The translations under genes were made by a program, and so were the position numbers. The notes below the pieces were generated by a model. The model ran no database searches and was not told the DNA's origin. It was given only the letters and a program-made list of their open reading frames with translations. Below are positions 43,469 through 52,568 of a stretch of DNA of 60,141 bases, piece after piece. Position 1 is the stretch's first letter; each line of letters opens with the position of its first letter. Source of the stretch: Verrucomicrobiota bacterium (GTDB taxonomy: Bacteria; Verrucomicrobiota; Kiritimatiellia; SS1-B-03-39; UBA6053); assembly GCA_020831635.1 (NCBI GenBank), contig JAFIGC010000016.1:1-60141 (forward strand), read 5' to 3'.

Positions 43469-44722
43469 CTATCTCACCTGTCCCGTCCCGAGGACGTGAT
43501 ATTTGTAAGTGGTCAGTTCTTCCAGCCCCATGGGGCCGCGGGCGTGGAGTTTGTCGGTGCTGATGCCGATTTCGGCGCCGAGTCCGAAGGCGTTTCCGTC
43601 GGTGAAGCGGGTGCTGGCATTCACATACACGGTGGAACTGTCCACTTCCTGCAGGAATTTCTTTTGCGCTGTCTCGGTTTCGCTGAGAATGGCGTCGGAA
43701 TGTCGGGAGCCGTAGGTGTTGATGTGGGTGGTGGCCTCGTCCACGGAATCGACCACTTTGACCGAGAGGATCAGATCGAGATATTCCTCGCCCCAATCGG
43801 CTTCGGTCGCGGGTTCGGCTTCGGGAATGTGTCGGCGCGTGGTCTCACAGCCGCGAATGACCACGTTTTTGGCGATGAGGCGGTTGGCCATCATCGGCAG
43901 GAATTCCTCGGCAACGTTCTTGTGCACCAGTACGGTTTCCACTGAATTGCACACCCCCGGGCGCTGGGTTTTGGCGTTGTCGATGATTTCCACCGCCTTG
44001 GCCAAATCGGCGCTTTTGTCCACGAAAATATGGCAAACGCCTTTGTAATGCTTGATCACCGGCACGGTGGCCTGTTCGGACACGGCCCGGATCAGGCTTT
44101 CGCCGCCCCGGGGGATGACCAGATCGACCATGCCGTCGAGTTGCACCAAATCCTTGACCGCGGCCCGGTTGGTGGTTTGCACCAACTGCACCGCGTTTTT
44201 GGGCAGGCCTTTCTTCTCGCCCCCCTCCTGGATGGCCAGGGCCAGGGCCCGGTTGCTGTGCACCGCCTCCTTGCCGCCTCGCAAAATGGTGGCGTTGCTG
44301 GATTTGAAACAGAGCACCGCCGCGTCCACGGTCACGTTGGGACGGGATTCGTAAATGATGGCAATCACGCCAATGGGCACCCGCACTTTGCGGATCTCCA
44401 AACCGTTCGGGCGCACCCAGGAACTCAGCACGTCCCCCACGGGGTCTTTGAGGGCGATCACGTCGTGAATGCCTTTGACCATGCCGTCGAAACGCTCGTC
44501 GGTGAGGGAAAGACGGTCCAGCATGGCTTTGCTCAAGCCTTCGCGGGCCCCTTCCTCCAAATCCTTGCGGTTGGCGGTTTGGATCTCGATTTTGCGGGCC
44601 TCCAATTCATCGGCCATGCCTTCGAGAATGCTGTTTTTTTTGCGGCTGGAAAGGAGCGCCAATTCGCGCGAAGCTTTGACCGCGCGTTCGCCCATTTCCA
44701 AGATGTCTTTGTTTTTAATCAT
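43469..44722 (-). CDS. proA: Glutamate-5-semialdehyde dehydrogenase
   Basis: A 417-residue enzyme that reduces gamma-glutamyl phosphate to the semialdehyde in proline synthesis. The catalytic Cys is in QRPGVCNSVETVLVH; other conserved blocks are PIGVIAIIYESRPNVT, RGGKEAVHSN and LVIPRGGESLI. The frame is open to 45172, but that extension lies antisense-like inside proB, so ATG 44722 (MIKNKDILEMGERA) is used. The 25-bp gap to proB contains three near-copies of a CCGGTTC unit. It is the last gene of the leftward cluster. Confidence 0.96.
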   Translation of the reverse strand: MIKNKDILEMGERAVKASRELALLSSRKKNSILEGMADELEARKIEIQTANRKDLEEGAREGLSKAMLDRLSLTDERFDGMVKGIHDVIALKDPVGDVLSSWVRPNGLEIRKVRVPIGVIAIIYESRPNVTVDAAVLCFKSSNATILRGGKEAVHSNRALALAIQEGGEKKGLPKNAVQLVQTTNRAAVKDLVQLDGMVDLVIPRGGESLIRAVSEQATVPVIKHYKGVCHIFVDKSADLAKAVEIIDNAKTQRPGVCNSVETVLVHKNVAEEFLPMMANRLIAKNVVIRGCETTRRHIPEAEPATEADWGEEYLDLILSVKVVDSVDEATTHINTYGSRHSDAILSETETAQKKFLQEVDSSTVYVNASTRFTDGNAFGLGAEIGISTDKLHARGPMGLEELTTYKYHVLGTGQVR

Positions 44723-44747
44723 GTGTCTGCCTCCGGTTCGTTCCGGT

Positions 44748-45896
44748 TCATTCCGGTTCAAGGAGAATGGCCATATTGTCCCGATGAATGACTTCTGTCG
44801 AGACTGCGGGACCAAGAATTTCAGTGATGGCACTGGAAGATTTGCCCTGTATTTTTCGTAAGTCGTTGTCGTCGAACTCACAAAGGCCCGCCGCCAAGGT
44901 TTCGCCGCTTTCGTCCAAAACATGCACCAATGTGCCGGTGGGGAAGCTTCCCCGCACCTCCAGCACCCCGGCGGGCAGCAAACTGCGTCCTTTTTCGACC
45001 AACGCCCCGCGGGCTCCGGCGTCCACCACCACCACGCCCACGGGACGGTGGAAGAAGGCGATCCAGTGTTTACGCTTGCCGCGAATGCGTTCTTCGTCTC
45101 CTGCGGGACCCAGCAAGGTGCCCGTGTCTTCCCCGCGCATGACCCGCAACAGGGTGTCGGATTTGCGGCCATCGCAAATCACGGCGGGAATCCCGGCGCG
45201 ATAGGCCATGCGGGCCGCCTCCAACTTGGTGCCCATGCCGCCCGTGGACAGGGCGGACCCTTTGCCAAACACCAAATCCAGTTCCGTTTGGGTGATTTTG
45301 GAGAGAAACGGGACCCGTTTGCTGCGTCCTTCCCCGGACGGGGCCCGAAGTCCATTCACACTGGTGCAAAGCAACAAAGCGTCCGCATCCACCAGAACCG
45401 TGACCAGTGCCGCCAGAAAGTCGTTGTCCCCCAAGCGAATTTCGTCCACCGACACCACGTCGTTTTCATTGACGATGGGCACCACGCCATGGTGTAACAG
45501 GCCCATGAGGGTGTTGCGGGCGTTCAGATGGCGGGTACGTTGCTTGAGATCGTCGTGGTTCAGCAAAATCTGTCCCACGGCAATGCCCTTTTTCGCGAAA
45601 CGCTCCCCGTACATCGACATCAGGCGGGTTTGCCCCACCGCCGCCGCCATTTGCAGTTCCGCCAGACCCGTGGGGCGGGTCTTGAATTTCAACGGATCCA
45701 GCCCCGCCCCCACGGCGCCGGAAGAGACAATGACCACCTCGCGTCCCTCCGCGTGCAGGGCCGAAACCTGATCCACGATGGCTTGGATCCGGGCCGGATT
45801 CGGACGCCCCCGCGAATCCACCAGGACCCGGGTGCCGAATTTCACCACCACCCGTCGGGCGGTTTTCAGGCGTTCGCGATGAAGAAAAGCGGTCAT
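44748..45896 (-). CDS. proB: Glutamate 5-kinase
   Basis: A 382-residue kinase with N-terminal amino-acid kinase fold (VVVKFGTRVLVD, VIVSSGAVGAG, PIVNENDVVS, STGGMGTKLEAA) and a C-terminal PUA domain (about 285-375). It phosphorylates glutamate for proline synthesis and in homologues is inhibited by proline. It passes its unstable product to ProA, encoded next. It follows ffh by 26 bp. Confidence 0.96.
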   Translation of the reverse strand: MTAFLHRERLKTARRVVVKFGTRVLVDSRGRPNPARIQAIVDQVSALHAEGREVVIVSSGAVGAGLDPLKFKTRPTGLAELQMAAAVGQTRLMSMYGERFAKKGIAVGQILLNHDDLKQRTRHLNARNTLMGLLHHGVVPIVNENDVVSVDEIRLGDNDFLAALVTVLVDADALLLCTSVNGLRAPSGEGRSKRVPFLSKITQTELDLVFGKGSALSTGGMGTKLEAARMAYRAGIPAVICDGRKSDTLLRVMRGEDTGTLLGPAGDEERIRGKRKHWIAFFHRPVGVVVVDAGARGALVEKGRSLLPAGVLEVRGSFPTGTLVHVLDESGETLAAGLCEFDDNDLRKIQGKSSSAITEILGPAVSTEVIHRDNMAILLEPE

Positions 45897-45922
45897 GTGC
45901 GTGTTTGGGGTTCCGTTGAAGC

Positions 45923-47275
45923 TTAGCGCATGCTCCGGGCCATGTGGCGGGCGGCTTTCCCGCCCATGCCGCCCTTGAAGGCCTTGAGTTTCTTGGTCAT
46001 CTTCTGGGTCTGTTTGAACTGCTTGAGCAGATCATTGACATCCTTCACCCGGGTGCCGCTGCCCGCGGCAATGCGCTGCCGGCGTTTGGAATTGATGAGT
46101 TGGGGACGCTGGCGTTCCCGCGGGGTCATGCTCAGGATAATCGCTTCGAAGCGTTTGCTTTGGGTCTGCCCTTGTTCGGCGGCCTTGGCTTTTTGCTCGG
46201 CACTGACATTGGGCATGCCGGGCATCATGTCCATGATTTGGGTCATGGAGCCCAGTTTTTTCATTTGCTGGAGCTGTTTCAGGAAATCCTCGAGGTCCAT
46301 CTTGCCACTGAACATGCGCTTTTCCATGCGCGCCATTTCATCTTCGTCCACCATCGTCTGGGCTTTTTCCACCAAAGAGATCACATCGCCCATGCCCAGA
46401 ATGCGGTTGGCCATGCGGTCGGGATAGAAGGGCTGCAAGTCTTCCTGTTTTTCCCCGGTGCCGATCATGAGAATGGGGCATCCGGTGACCGAACGGACCG
46501 AAAGCGCGGCACCGCCGCGGGCGTCGCCATCCAGTTTGGTGAGAATCAGGCCCGTGAGCCCGCAGCGTTCGTTGAAGGTCTCGGCCACGCTCACGGATTC
46601 CTGACCCATGGCCGCGTCGATTACCAGCACCTTGTTTTTGGCGCCGGTCATTGAAGTCAGATCGGCTACTTCCCGCACCAACTCGTCATCAATCTGCAAA
46701 CGGCCCCCGGTATCGTAAATCACCACGTCATATCCGTGCAACACGGCATGGTTTTTGGCCCGCACCCCCAACGCCTGCACGGTTTCGCCCGGATTCGGCC
46801 CCAGCATATCCACTCCCGCCTGCTCCGCCAGCACCCGCAACTGTTCCACCGCCGCCGGACGACGGATATCGCAACCCACCGCCAGCACCTTTTTGCCCTC
46901 CTCCTTGAAGCGGCGGGACAACTTGCCCGTGGTCGTGGTTTTGCCCACCCCGTGCAAACCCAGCATCACGATCGCCATCGGATGGGTGGAACGGTCGAAA
47001 TCCACCTTTTTTTCGCCCAGCAGGGCCTCCATCTCGTCGTGAACGCGCTTGATGAACTGCTGACCGGGCGAAACGCTGTTGAGCACGTCCTCGCCCATGA
47101 CCTGTTCGCGCACCTTGGCCACGAAATCCTTGACCACCTGGAAATGCACGTCGGCTTCCAGCAGGGCCATGCGCACTTCGCGGAGGGCGTCCTTGACGTT
47201 CTCCTCGGACAGCTTTCCTTGTCCGCGGAGATTTTTAAAAGTTTTTTGAAGGGATTGGGTTAATTGATCAAACAT
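45923..47275 (-). CDS. ffh: Signal recognition particle protein Ffh
   Basis: A 450-residue SRP54 GTPase. N domain (1-90), G domain with P-loop LHGVGKTTTTGKL, DIRRPAAVEQL, G4 region TKLDGDARGGAALS, then the methionine-rich M domain with RRQRIAAGSGT. It binds 4.5S RNA and signal peptides and delivers ribosomes to FtsY. Two deviations occur: the P-loop has His where Gln is usual (GLHG), and the switch motif reads DTGGRL instead of DTAGRL. ATG 47275 is chosen; the upstream 40 residues overlap prmC. The start overlaps the prmC end by 8 bp. Confidence 0.96.
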   Translation of the reverse strand: MFDQLTQSLQKTFKNLRGQGKLSEENVKDALREVRMALLEADVHFQVVKDFVAKVREQVMGEDVLNSVSPGQQFIKRVHDEMEALLGEKKVDFDRSTHPMAIVMLGLHGVGKTTTTGKLSRRFKEEGKKVLAVGCDIRRPAAVEQLRVLAEQAGVDMLGPNPGETVQALGVRAKNHAVLHGYDVVIYDTGGRLQIDDELVREVADLTSMTGAKNKVLVIDAAMGQESVSVAETFNERCGLTGLILTKLDGDARGGAALSVRSVTGCPILMIGTGEKQEDLQPFYPDRMANRILGMGDVISLVEKAQTMVDEDEMARMEKRMFSGKMDLEDFLKQLQQMKKLGSMTQIMDMMPGMPNVSAEQKAKAAEQGQTQSKRFEAIILSMTPRERQRPQLINSKRRQRIAAGSGTRVKDVNDLLKQFKQTQKMTKKLKAFKGGMGGKAARHMARSMR

Positions 47276-48080
47276 GGGCTCTTTCCAAAATCCAAAATCG
47301 GGGTCGTCCGGCCAGATCCGACCGGTTTTCGAGCCGCCATCCGAAACGTTCGGCGGCGGACGCATATACATGCCCTTGAGATTCGCCGGTTTCAAGCACG
47401 ATCTTTCCTTGGTTTTTCAATACCCGCCGCGCCTCGTCCAGCAAACGAACCACCAAATCGGTGCCATCCGTCCCCGAAAACAAGGCCAAGGCGGGCTCGA
47501 AATCGCGAACTTCGCGGTGGAGATCCTCCCGCTCGGACTCGCCAATGTACGGCAGATTGGCCACAAGTACATCCAAAGAACGATCCGCCTCCGCGTCCAG
47601 CAGGTCCCCGGAATGAAAACCCACCTCCACCCCCAGACGCAACGCATTTTCCCGGGCCACCGCCAAAGCCGCCTCCGAAACATCCACCCCCGACACCACG
47701 CATTTCGGACAGGCCCGTTTCAGGGCAATGGCGATACAGCCGCTGCCCGTGCCCACATCCAGCACCTTTTTGCCCGCCGAAACCGCCACCTCCAAAGCCA
47801 ACTGCACCAACTGCTCGGTTTCGGGACGCGGGATCAGCACCTCCGGGGTCACATAAACTTCAAAATCCCAAAAAGGCGCCTTTCCGCAGACATATTGAAC
47901 CGGCTCGCCCAACTTCAACCGCGCCGCCGCCGCCTCGAAAGCCGCCAATTCGACAGGGGAGGGGACGGAATGCAAAGGCAACATCGTCAACGACACCCCC
48001 AAATAATCCGAAAGCCACCAGCGGAGTTTTTCCGCGGGCACTTCGGGGTGTTGGTCAAAAAGGGTTTTCCAGGTTGGCAT
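47268..48080 (-). CDS. prmC: Release factor glutamine methyltransferase
   Basis: A 270-residue SAM-dependent methyltransferase that modifies the Gln of the GGQ motif in release factors. SAM motif VLDVGTGSGCIAIAL (about 107-121) and the substrate motif NLPYIGE, where the family usually has NPPYI, are visible; PRPETEQLV precedes the SAM site as usual. The N-terminal helical domain is present. It lies within the leftward cluster and overlaps ffh by 8 bp. Confidence 0.94.
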   Translation of the reverse strand: MPTWKTLFDQHPEVPAEKLRWWLSDYLGVSLTMLPLHSVPSPVELAAFEAAAARLKLGEPVQYVCGKAPFWDFEVYVTPEVLIPRPETEQLVQLALEVAVSAGKKVLDVGTGSGCIAIALKRACPKCVVSGVDVSEAALAVARENALRLGVEVGFHSGDLLDAEADRSLDVLVANLPYIGESEREDLHREVRDFEPALALFSGTDGTDLVVRLLDEARRVLKNQGKIVLETGESQGHVYASAAERFGWRLENRSDLAGRPRFWILERAHV

Positions 48081-48123
48081 GGGTGTGTCGTATAGAGAGG
48101 ATGGGGTGTTTCAGTGATGGTGG

Positions 48124-48216
48124 TCATGACTTGTTGCGCGCCAGGTGACGCTCCACGTCGTCGGGCGAATGAAACAAGTCCACGACGCCGTGGAGGTCGG
48201 TTTTCGCATGGTTCAT
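48124..48216 (-). CDS. Possible 30-codon ORF coupled to the HEAT-nuclease gene
   Basis: The stop of the HEAT-nuclease gene overlaps an ATG (ATGA at 48213-48216) that opens a frame of 30 codons, MNHAKTDLHGVVDLFHSPDD then VERHLARNKS, ending 43 bp before prmC. Its codons are GC-rich at the third position, like the neighbours. It has no hydrophobic segment. The coupling geometry is that of real operon genes. It could be a small protein, a degraded remnant of a longer one, or chance. No family recognised. Confidence 0.35.
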   Translation of the reverse strand: MNHAKTDLHGVVDLFHSPDDVERHLARNKS

Positions 48217-49079
48217 TTCAGGCGGTCCAATTTGCCGAGAAGGGTCTCCCGGAGTTGGGGTTTGTCGGCGGGGTAGAGGGAGATCAGTTTTTTGCCTTCC
48301 TGCTGGTAGAGCTTTTGCTTTTTCAGCATGCCGATTTTGTAGTCGGCGGTATCCATGCCCCAGTATTCGATGTAGACGTCGTATTCGGGCAGATAGAAGT
48401 CGGGGCGGATGGCATATCCATCTAGAATGCGGAAACGTTCGTCGTAGCGGTAGCGGATGTTTTCGTTGCTCAGGAGTTCGGCGATTTTGCGTTCGCCGTC
48501 GGATTGCACCAAGGTGCCGTCTTTGGCGCGGATGGTTTTCTGGAGTTCGACTTTGGTTTCGAAATTGCGGCGGTCAAGGTAGACTTCGTCGAAGCAGGGA
48601 TCGCAGAACGGGCGCTGGAAGGCCCGCATGGAGCGGGCGTATTCGTCGGGTTCGAGGCGGGCACCGCAGCGTCGGCAGTGGTGCACGGCTTGTTCGTCGC
48701 GAATGCGGAGGGCTTCGCGGATGGTTTTGCCGGCGCGGAGGACGCTGCGCTTGACGTAGTCTTTCTCGTGGGGATTTTTGTAGAGATCGCGGAGGTCTTG
48801 GATGGCGGGTTCGGCATGTGCGCCGAAAGCGGAGAGGGCCTTGGCGGTGTATTGGCGGACTTGCGGGTGGGTGTCTTGGAGGAGGGGGATGAGGGTTTCC
48901 ACGGTTTCTTTTGTGGGGACGATGCCCGCGAGCTTGCCCAGCGCGGACGCGGCGAGGCGGCGCACGCGGGGGGATTCGGACTGCGTGAGTTGGGTCAGTT
49001 CGGCGAAGGCATCCGGGCTTGCGCTTTCGCCGAGGGCGGTGGCGCGGGCGCAGAGTTTGCGTTCGTTTTGGGTGTTCAT
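48213..49079 (-). CDS. HEAT-repeat, zinc-ribbon and PD-(D/E)XK nuclease-like protein
   Basis: A 288-residue protein with three parts. Residues about 10-125 are two to three HEAT repeats (SPRVRRLAASALGKLAGI, HPQVRQYTAKALSAFGA). Residues 134-163 hold a treble-clef-like zinc motif CRRC to CDPC. Residues about 190-285 resemble PD-(D/E)XK nucleases of the kind fused to superfamily 1 helicases: GERKIAELL (Glu), YAIRPDFYLPEY (Asp), DVYIEYWGMD (Glu) and a later KKQKLYQQEGKKLISLY helix-strand. The family function is unknown to me; a DNA- or RNA-processing role is an inference. It lies 38 bp after carB. Confidence 0.75.
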   Translation of the reverse strand: MNTQNERKLCARATALGESASPDAFAELTQLTQSESPRVRRLAASALGKLAGIVPTKETVETLIPLLQDTHPQVRQYTAKALSAFGAHAEPAIQDLRDLYKNPHEKDYVKRSVLRAGKTIREALRIRDEQAVHHCRRCGARLEPDEYARSMRAFQRPFCDPCFDEVYLDRRNFETKVELQKTIRAKDGTLVQSDGERKIAELLSNENIRYRYDERFRILDGYAIRPDFYLPEYDVYIEYWGMDTADYKIGMLKKQKLYQQEGKKLISLYPADKPQLRETLLGKLDRLK

Positions 49080-49117
49080 GCCTTGTTACGCGCTCGGCGA
49101 ACGCTCCACGGCGTCAA

Positions 49118-52100
49118 TCACCGAAACTTGTTGCCGCTGGGGGCGGCGAGGAAGTATTCCTGTAGGGCGGTGACGACCCAGCCGCGCTTGTTGATGTAGT
49201 CGATGGCGGCGATGGTGGGCAAAGCGCCCCATTTGGTGGTGATGATGGGGATGCCGCGAAGGATGGCTTCGGAACGGATTTTGACTTCGTCCTTGCGGGA
49301 GATGGCGCTGCTGGGGGTGTTGATGATGAGCTGCACCTTGCCGTCGGCCATGTAATCCTGGATGTTGGGGGACTGTCCTTCGGCGAGCTTGAACAGACGT
49401 TCGGCGGGCACGCCTTTTTCTTCGAGCACCTGGGCGGTGCCTTCGGTGGCGATGATGCTGAAGCCGATGTCGTGTAGGGTCTTGCCGAGATCGGTCATCC
49501 AGTCTTTGGACTCATCGTTGGCACTGAGGAACACGGTGCCTTCGGTGGGCAACGCCTGTCCGGCGGCAATCTGGGCTTTCCAGAAGGCGGCTTCGAAGAC
49601 GTAGTCCATGCCCATGACTTCGCCGGTGGATTTCATTTCCGGACTGAGTATGGGGTCCACCCCGGCAAATCGGTTGAAGGGGAAGACGGCTTCTTTGACG
49701 GCGTACCAGTGATAATTCGGGGTTCCGAGGGTCGGAAGGTCGAGTTCGCGGAGGGTCCGACCGACGGAAACCTGAGCCGCGAGCTTGGCCAGCGGAATGC
49801 CGGTGGATTTGCTGAGGTAGGGGACGGTGCGGGAGGCGCGGGGGTTGATTTCGATGATGTAAATCTCTCCCTTGTGCACGGCAATCTGGACGTTGAGCAG
49901 CCCCTTGACTTTAAGGGCCAGGGCGATTTTGCCGCAGGAGTCTTTGATGCGGTCGACGATGATCGGCGAGAGCGAATAGGGCGGGGTGCAGCAGGCACTG
50001 TCCCCGGAGTGAATGCCGGCGGCTTCGACGTGCTCCATGACCCCGCCGACATACACGTCCTCGCTGTCGCAGAGCACGTCCACATCGGCTTCGATGGCGT
50101 TGTCGAGGAAACGGTCGAGCAACACGGGCATGCCGGGTCCGGCTTTGAAGGCTTCTTTGACGTAGGGGATGATGTCGGCTTCTTCCCAGGCGATCATCAT
50201 GGCGCGTCCGCCGAGCACGTAGGAGGGACGGATCATGATGGGCAGTCCGATTTTCTTGGCGACTTCGACGGCCTGCTCCACGGTTTTGGCGGTGGCGCTC
50301 TGGGGCTGTTTGAGTCCGAGCTGATCGAGCAGGACCCGGCAACGTTCGCGGTCCTCGGCCTGGTCGATGCTATCGGAGGGGGTGCCGAGCACGGGGACGC
50401 CGGCGGCGGCGAGGGGCACGGAGAGGTTGAGCGGGGTTTGACCGCCCATCTGCACGACCACGCCTTCGGGCTTTTCTTTTTCGTAGATGTTCATGACATC
50501 TTCGAAGGTGAGGGGCTCGAAGTAGAGTTTGTCGGAGGTGTCGTAATCGGTGGAGACGGTTTCGGGGTTGCTGTTGACCATGATGGTCTCGTAGCCCATA
50601 TCGCGCAGGGCCATGACGGTGTGCACGCAGCAGTAGTCGAACTCAATGCCCTGGCCGATGCGGTTGGGTCCGCTGCCGAGAATCATGATCTTGGGCTTGG
50701 TGCTGGGACGGGATTCGTCGGTCTCGCCATAGCTGGAGTAGAAATAGGGGGTGTAGGCTTCGAATTCACCCGCGCAGGTGTCCACCAGGCGGTAGTTGGG
50801 AATGATGCCGAAGGATTTGCGCAGTTCCCGGATTTCGGTGTGGGTTTTGCCGCGCAGGGCCGCGATTTGGGCGTCGGAAAAGCCGTCGTCCTTGGCCTCT
50901 TTCATGAGGTCGGCGTCGAGTTCGGGGGCGTCTTGTATGCGTTTTTCCAGTTCGCAGATCTGGCGCATCATGTCGAGGAACCAAGGGTCGATGTGGGTGC
51001 GTTTGTAGAGTTCCTCGTCGGTCATCCCGTTTTTCATTTCCGTCTTGATGCGGAAAATCCGGTCGGGAGAGGTGGTGGCGAACAGGCCTTCGAGGGGGCG
51101 GTCGGCGACGATTTCCTCGCATTTGAGGTCAAATCCGTCGATGCCCCGCTCCAAACCGCGGAGGGCTTTCTGGAAGGCCTCCTTCATATTGCGTCCGATG
51201 GCCATGGTTTCGCCGACGGATTTCATGCTCACGCCAAGGCGGGCGGGGGTGGAAGTGAATTTTTCGAAGGCGAAGCGGGGGATTTTCACCACGCAGTAGT
51301 CGAGGGTGGGCTCGAAACAGGCGGGGGTTTCGCGGGTGATGTCGTTGGGCAATTCGTCCAGGGTGTAGCCGACCGCGAGTTTGGCCGCGATTTTTGCGAT
51401 GGGGAAGCCGGTGGCCTTGGAGGCGAGGGCGGAACTGCGGGAGACCCGGGGGTTCATTTCAATGACGGTGATGCGTCCGGTTTTGGGATCGACGGCAAAC
51501 TGCACGTTGGAGCCGCCGGTTTCCACGCCGATGGTGCGCATGACCCGGATGGAGGCGTCGCGCATGGCCTGGTATTCGCGGTCGGTCAGGGTCTGGGCGG
51601 GGGCCACGGTGATGCTGTCCCCGGTGTGAATGCCCATGTGATCGAGGTTTTCGATGGCGCAGATGATGACCACGTTGTCCTTGTGGTCGCGCATGACCTC
51701 CATCTCGTATTCTTTCCAGCCGTAGACCGATTCCTCGATGAGCACGGTGGTGTTGAGGCTGGCCTTGAGTCCGGCGGTGGCGACTTCGCGCAGTTCCTCC
51801 GGGTTGTCCGCCGTGCCCCCGCCGGTGCCGCCGAGGGTGAAACTGGGGCGGACGATGACCGGATAGCCGATTTTGTCGGCCGCGGCCATGGCTTCCGCCA
51901 GCGTGTGCACCTGAATGGAGATCAGGGTTTCCACGTTGGCTTCCTTCATGGCCTCTTTGAATGCGTCCCGGTCTTCGGCGCGGTGGATGACCTCGGCGTT
52001 GGCGCCGATCATTTCCACGCCGTATTTTTCCAGAATGCCCATGTTGGCCACGGTGAGGGCGGTATTGAGGGCGGTTTGGCCGCCCAATGTGGGCAAAAGC

Positions 52101-52354
52101 GCGTCGGGACGTTCCTTGGCGATGATTTTTTCCACCGCCTCGGGCGTGATGGGCTCGATGTAGGTGCGGTCCGCGATCTCCGGATCGGTCATGATGGTGG
52201 CCGGATTGCTGTTGATGAGCACGATCTCGTAGCCTTCCTCGCGGAGCGCCTTGCAGGCTTGGGTGCCGGAATAGTCGAATTCGCAGGCTTGGCCGATGAC
52301 AATCGGGCCGGAGCCGATGAGCATGATTTTTTTGATGTCGGTGCGTTTGGGCAT
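49118..52354 (-). CDS. carB: Carbamoyl-phosphate synthase large subunit
   Basis: A 1078-residue enzyme with two homologous ATP-grasp halves, [20 protein letters not shown] opening the first and [20 protein letters not shown] the second, and a C-terminal MGS-like allosteric domain. It makes carbamoyl phosphate for pyrimidines and arginine; the glutaminase subunit CarA is not in the window. ATG 52354 ([10 protein letters not shown]) is chosen over the in-frame ATG at 52378. It heads the leftward cluster running to proA. Confidence 0.97.
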   Translation of the reverse strand: MPKRTDIKKIMLIGSGPIVIGQACEFDYSGTQACKALREEGYEIVLINSNPATIMTDPEIADRTYIEPITPEAVEKIIAKERPDALLPTLGGQTALNTALTVANMGILEKYGVEMIGANAEVIHRAEDRDAFKEAMKEANVETLISIQVHTLAEAMAAADKIGYPVIVRPSFTLGGTGGGTADNPEELREVATAGLKASLNTTVLIEESVYGWKEYEMEVMRDHKDNVVIICAIENLDHMGIHTGDSITVAPAQTLTDREYQAMRDASIRVMRTIGVETGGSNVQFAVDPKTGRITVIEMNPRVSRSSALASKATGFPIAKIAAKLAVGYTLDELPNDITRETPACFEPTLDYCVVKIPRFAFEKFTSTPARLGVSMKSVGETMAIGRNMKEAFQKALRGLERGIDGFDLKCEEIVADRPLEGLFATTSPDRIFRIKTEMKNGMTDEELYKRTHIDPWFLDMMRQICELEKRIQDAPELDADLMKEAKDDGFSDAQIAALRGKTHTEIRELRKSFGIIPNYRLVDTCAGEFEAYTPYFYSSYGETDESRPSTKPKIMILGSGPNRIGQGIEFDYCCVHTVMALRDMGYETIMVNSNPETVSTDYDTSDKLYFEPLTFEDVMNIYEKEKPEGVVVQMGGQTPLNLSVPLAAAGVPVLGTPSDSIDQAEDRERCRVLLDQLGLKQPQSATAKTVEQAVEVAKKIGLPIMIRPSYVLGGRAMMIAWEEADIIPYVKEAFKAGPGMPVLLDRFLDNAIEADVDVLCDSEDVYVGGVMEHVEAAGIHSGDSACCTPPYSLSPIIVDRIKDSCGKIALALKVKGLLNVQIAVHKGEIYIIEINPRASRTVPYLSKSTGIPLAKLAAQVSVGRTLRELDLPTLGTPNYHWYAVKEAVFPFNRFAGVDPILSPEMKSTGEVMGMDYVFEAAFWKAQIAAGQALPTEGTVFLSANDESKDWMTDLGKTLHDIGFSIIATEGTAQVLEEKGVPAERLFKLAEGQSPNIQDYMADGKVQLIINTPSSAISRKDEVKIRSEAILRGIPIITTKWGALPTIAAIDYINKRGWVVTALQEYFLAAPSGNKFR

Positions 52355-52568
52355 TCGGTGGGGTCCTTCGAAAAGCAATTGGGGGAAATTCGGGTGAAAT
52401 CGGGGCCCCTTCCTTTTTCAGATTCGACCGCGTCTTGCAAGTCTCTTTCTTTTCAAGTAGGGGTTCATTTTAAGTGAAACGTGCTTGCCTTCCTCGGCAG
52501 GATGTAGAACATTGGAGAATCCCCGTCCACGGAGACCGGATGGGACGTAAATGCAATTTGGAGATTTC

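Noticed and set aside
44723-45172. N-terminal extension of proA by 150 residues
   Set aside because: It overlaps proB, is rich in Trp, Pro and Cys, and ProA is complete from ATG 44722.
49709-52477. 922-codon open frame on the plus strand
   Set aside because: Antisense shadow of carB; the Gly/Asp/His/Val-rich composition is typical of reversed coding DNA.
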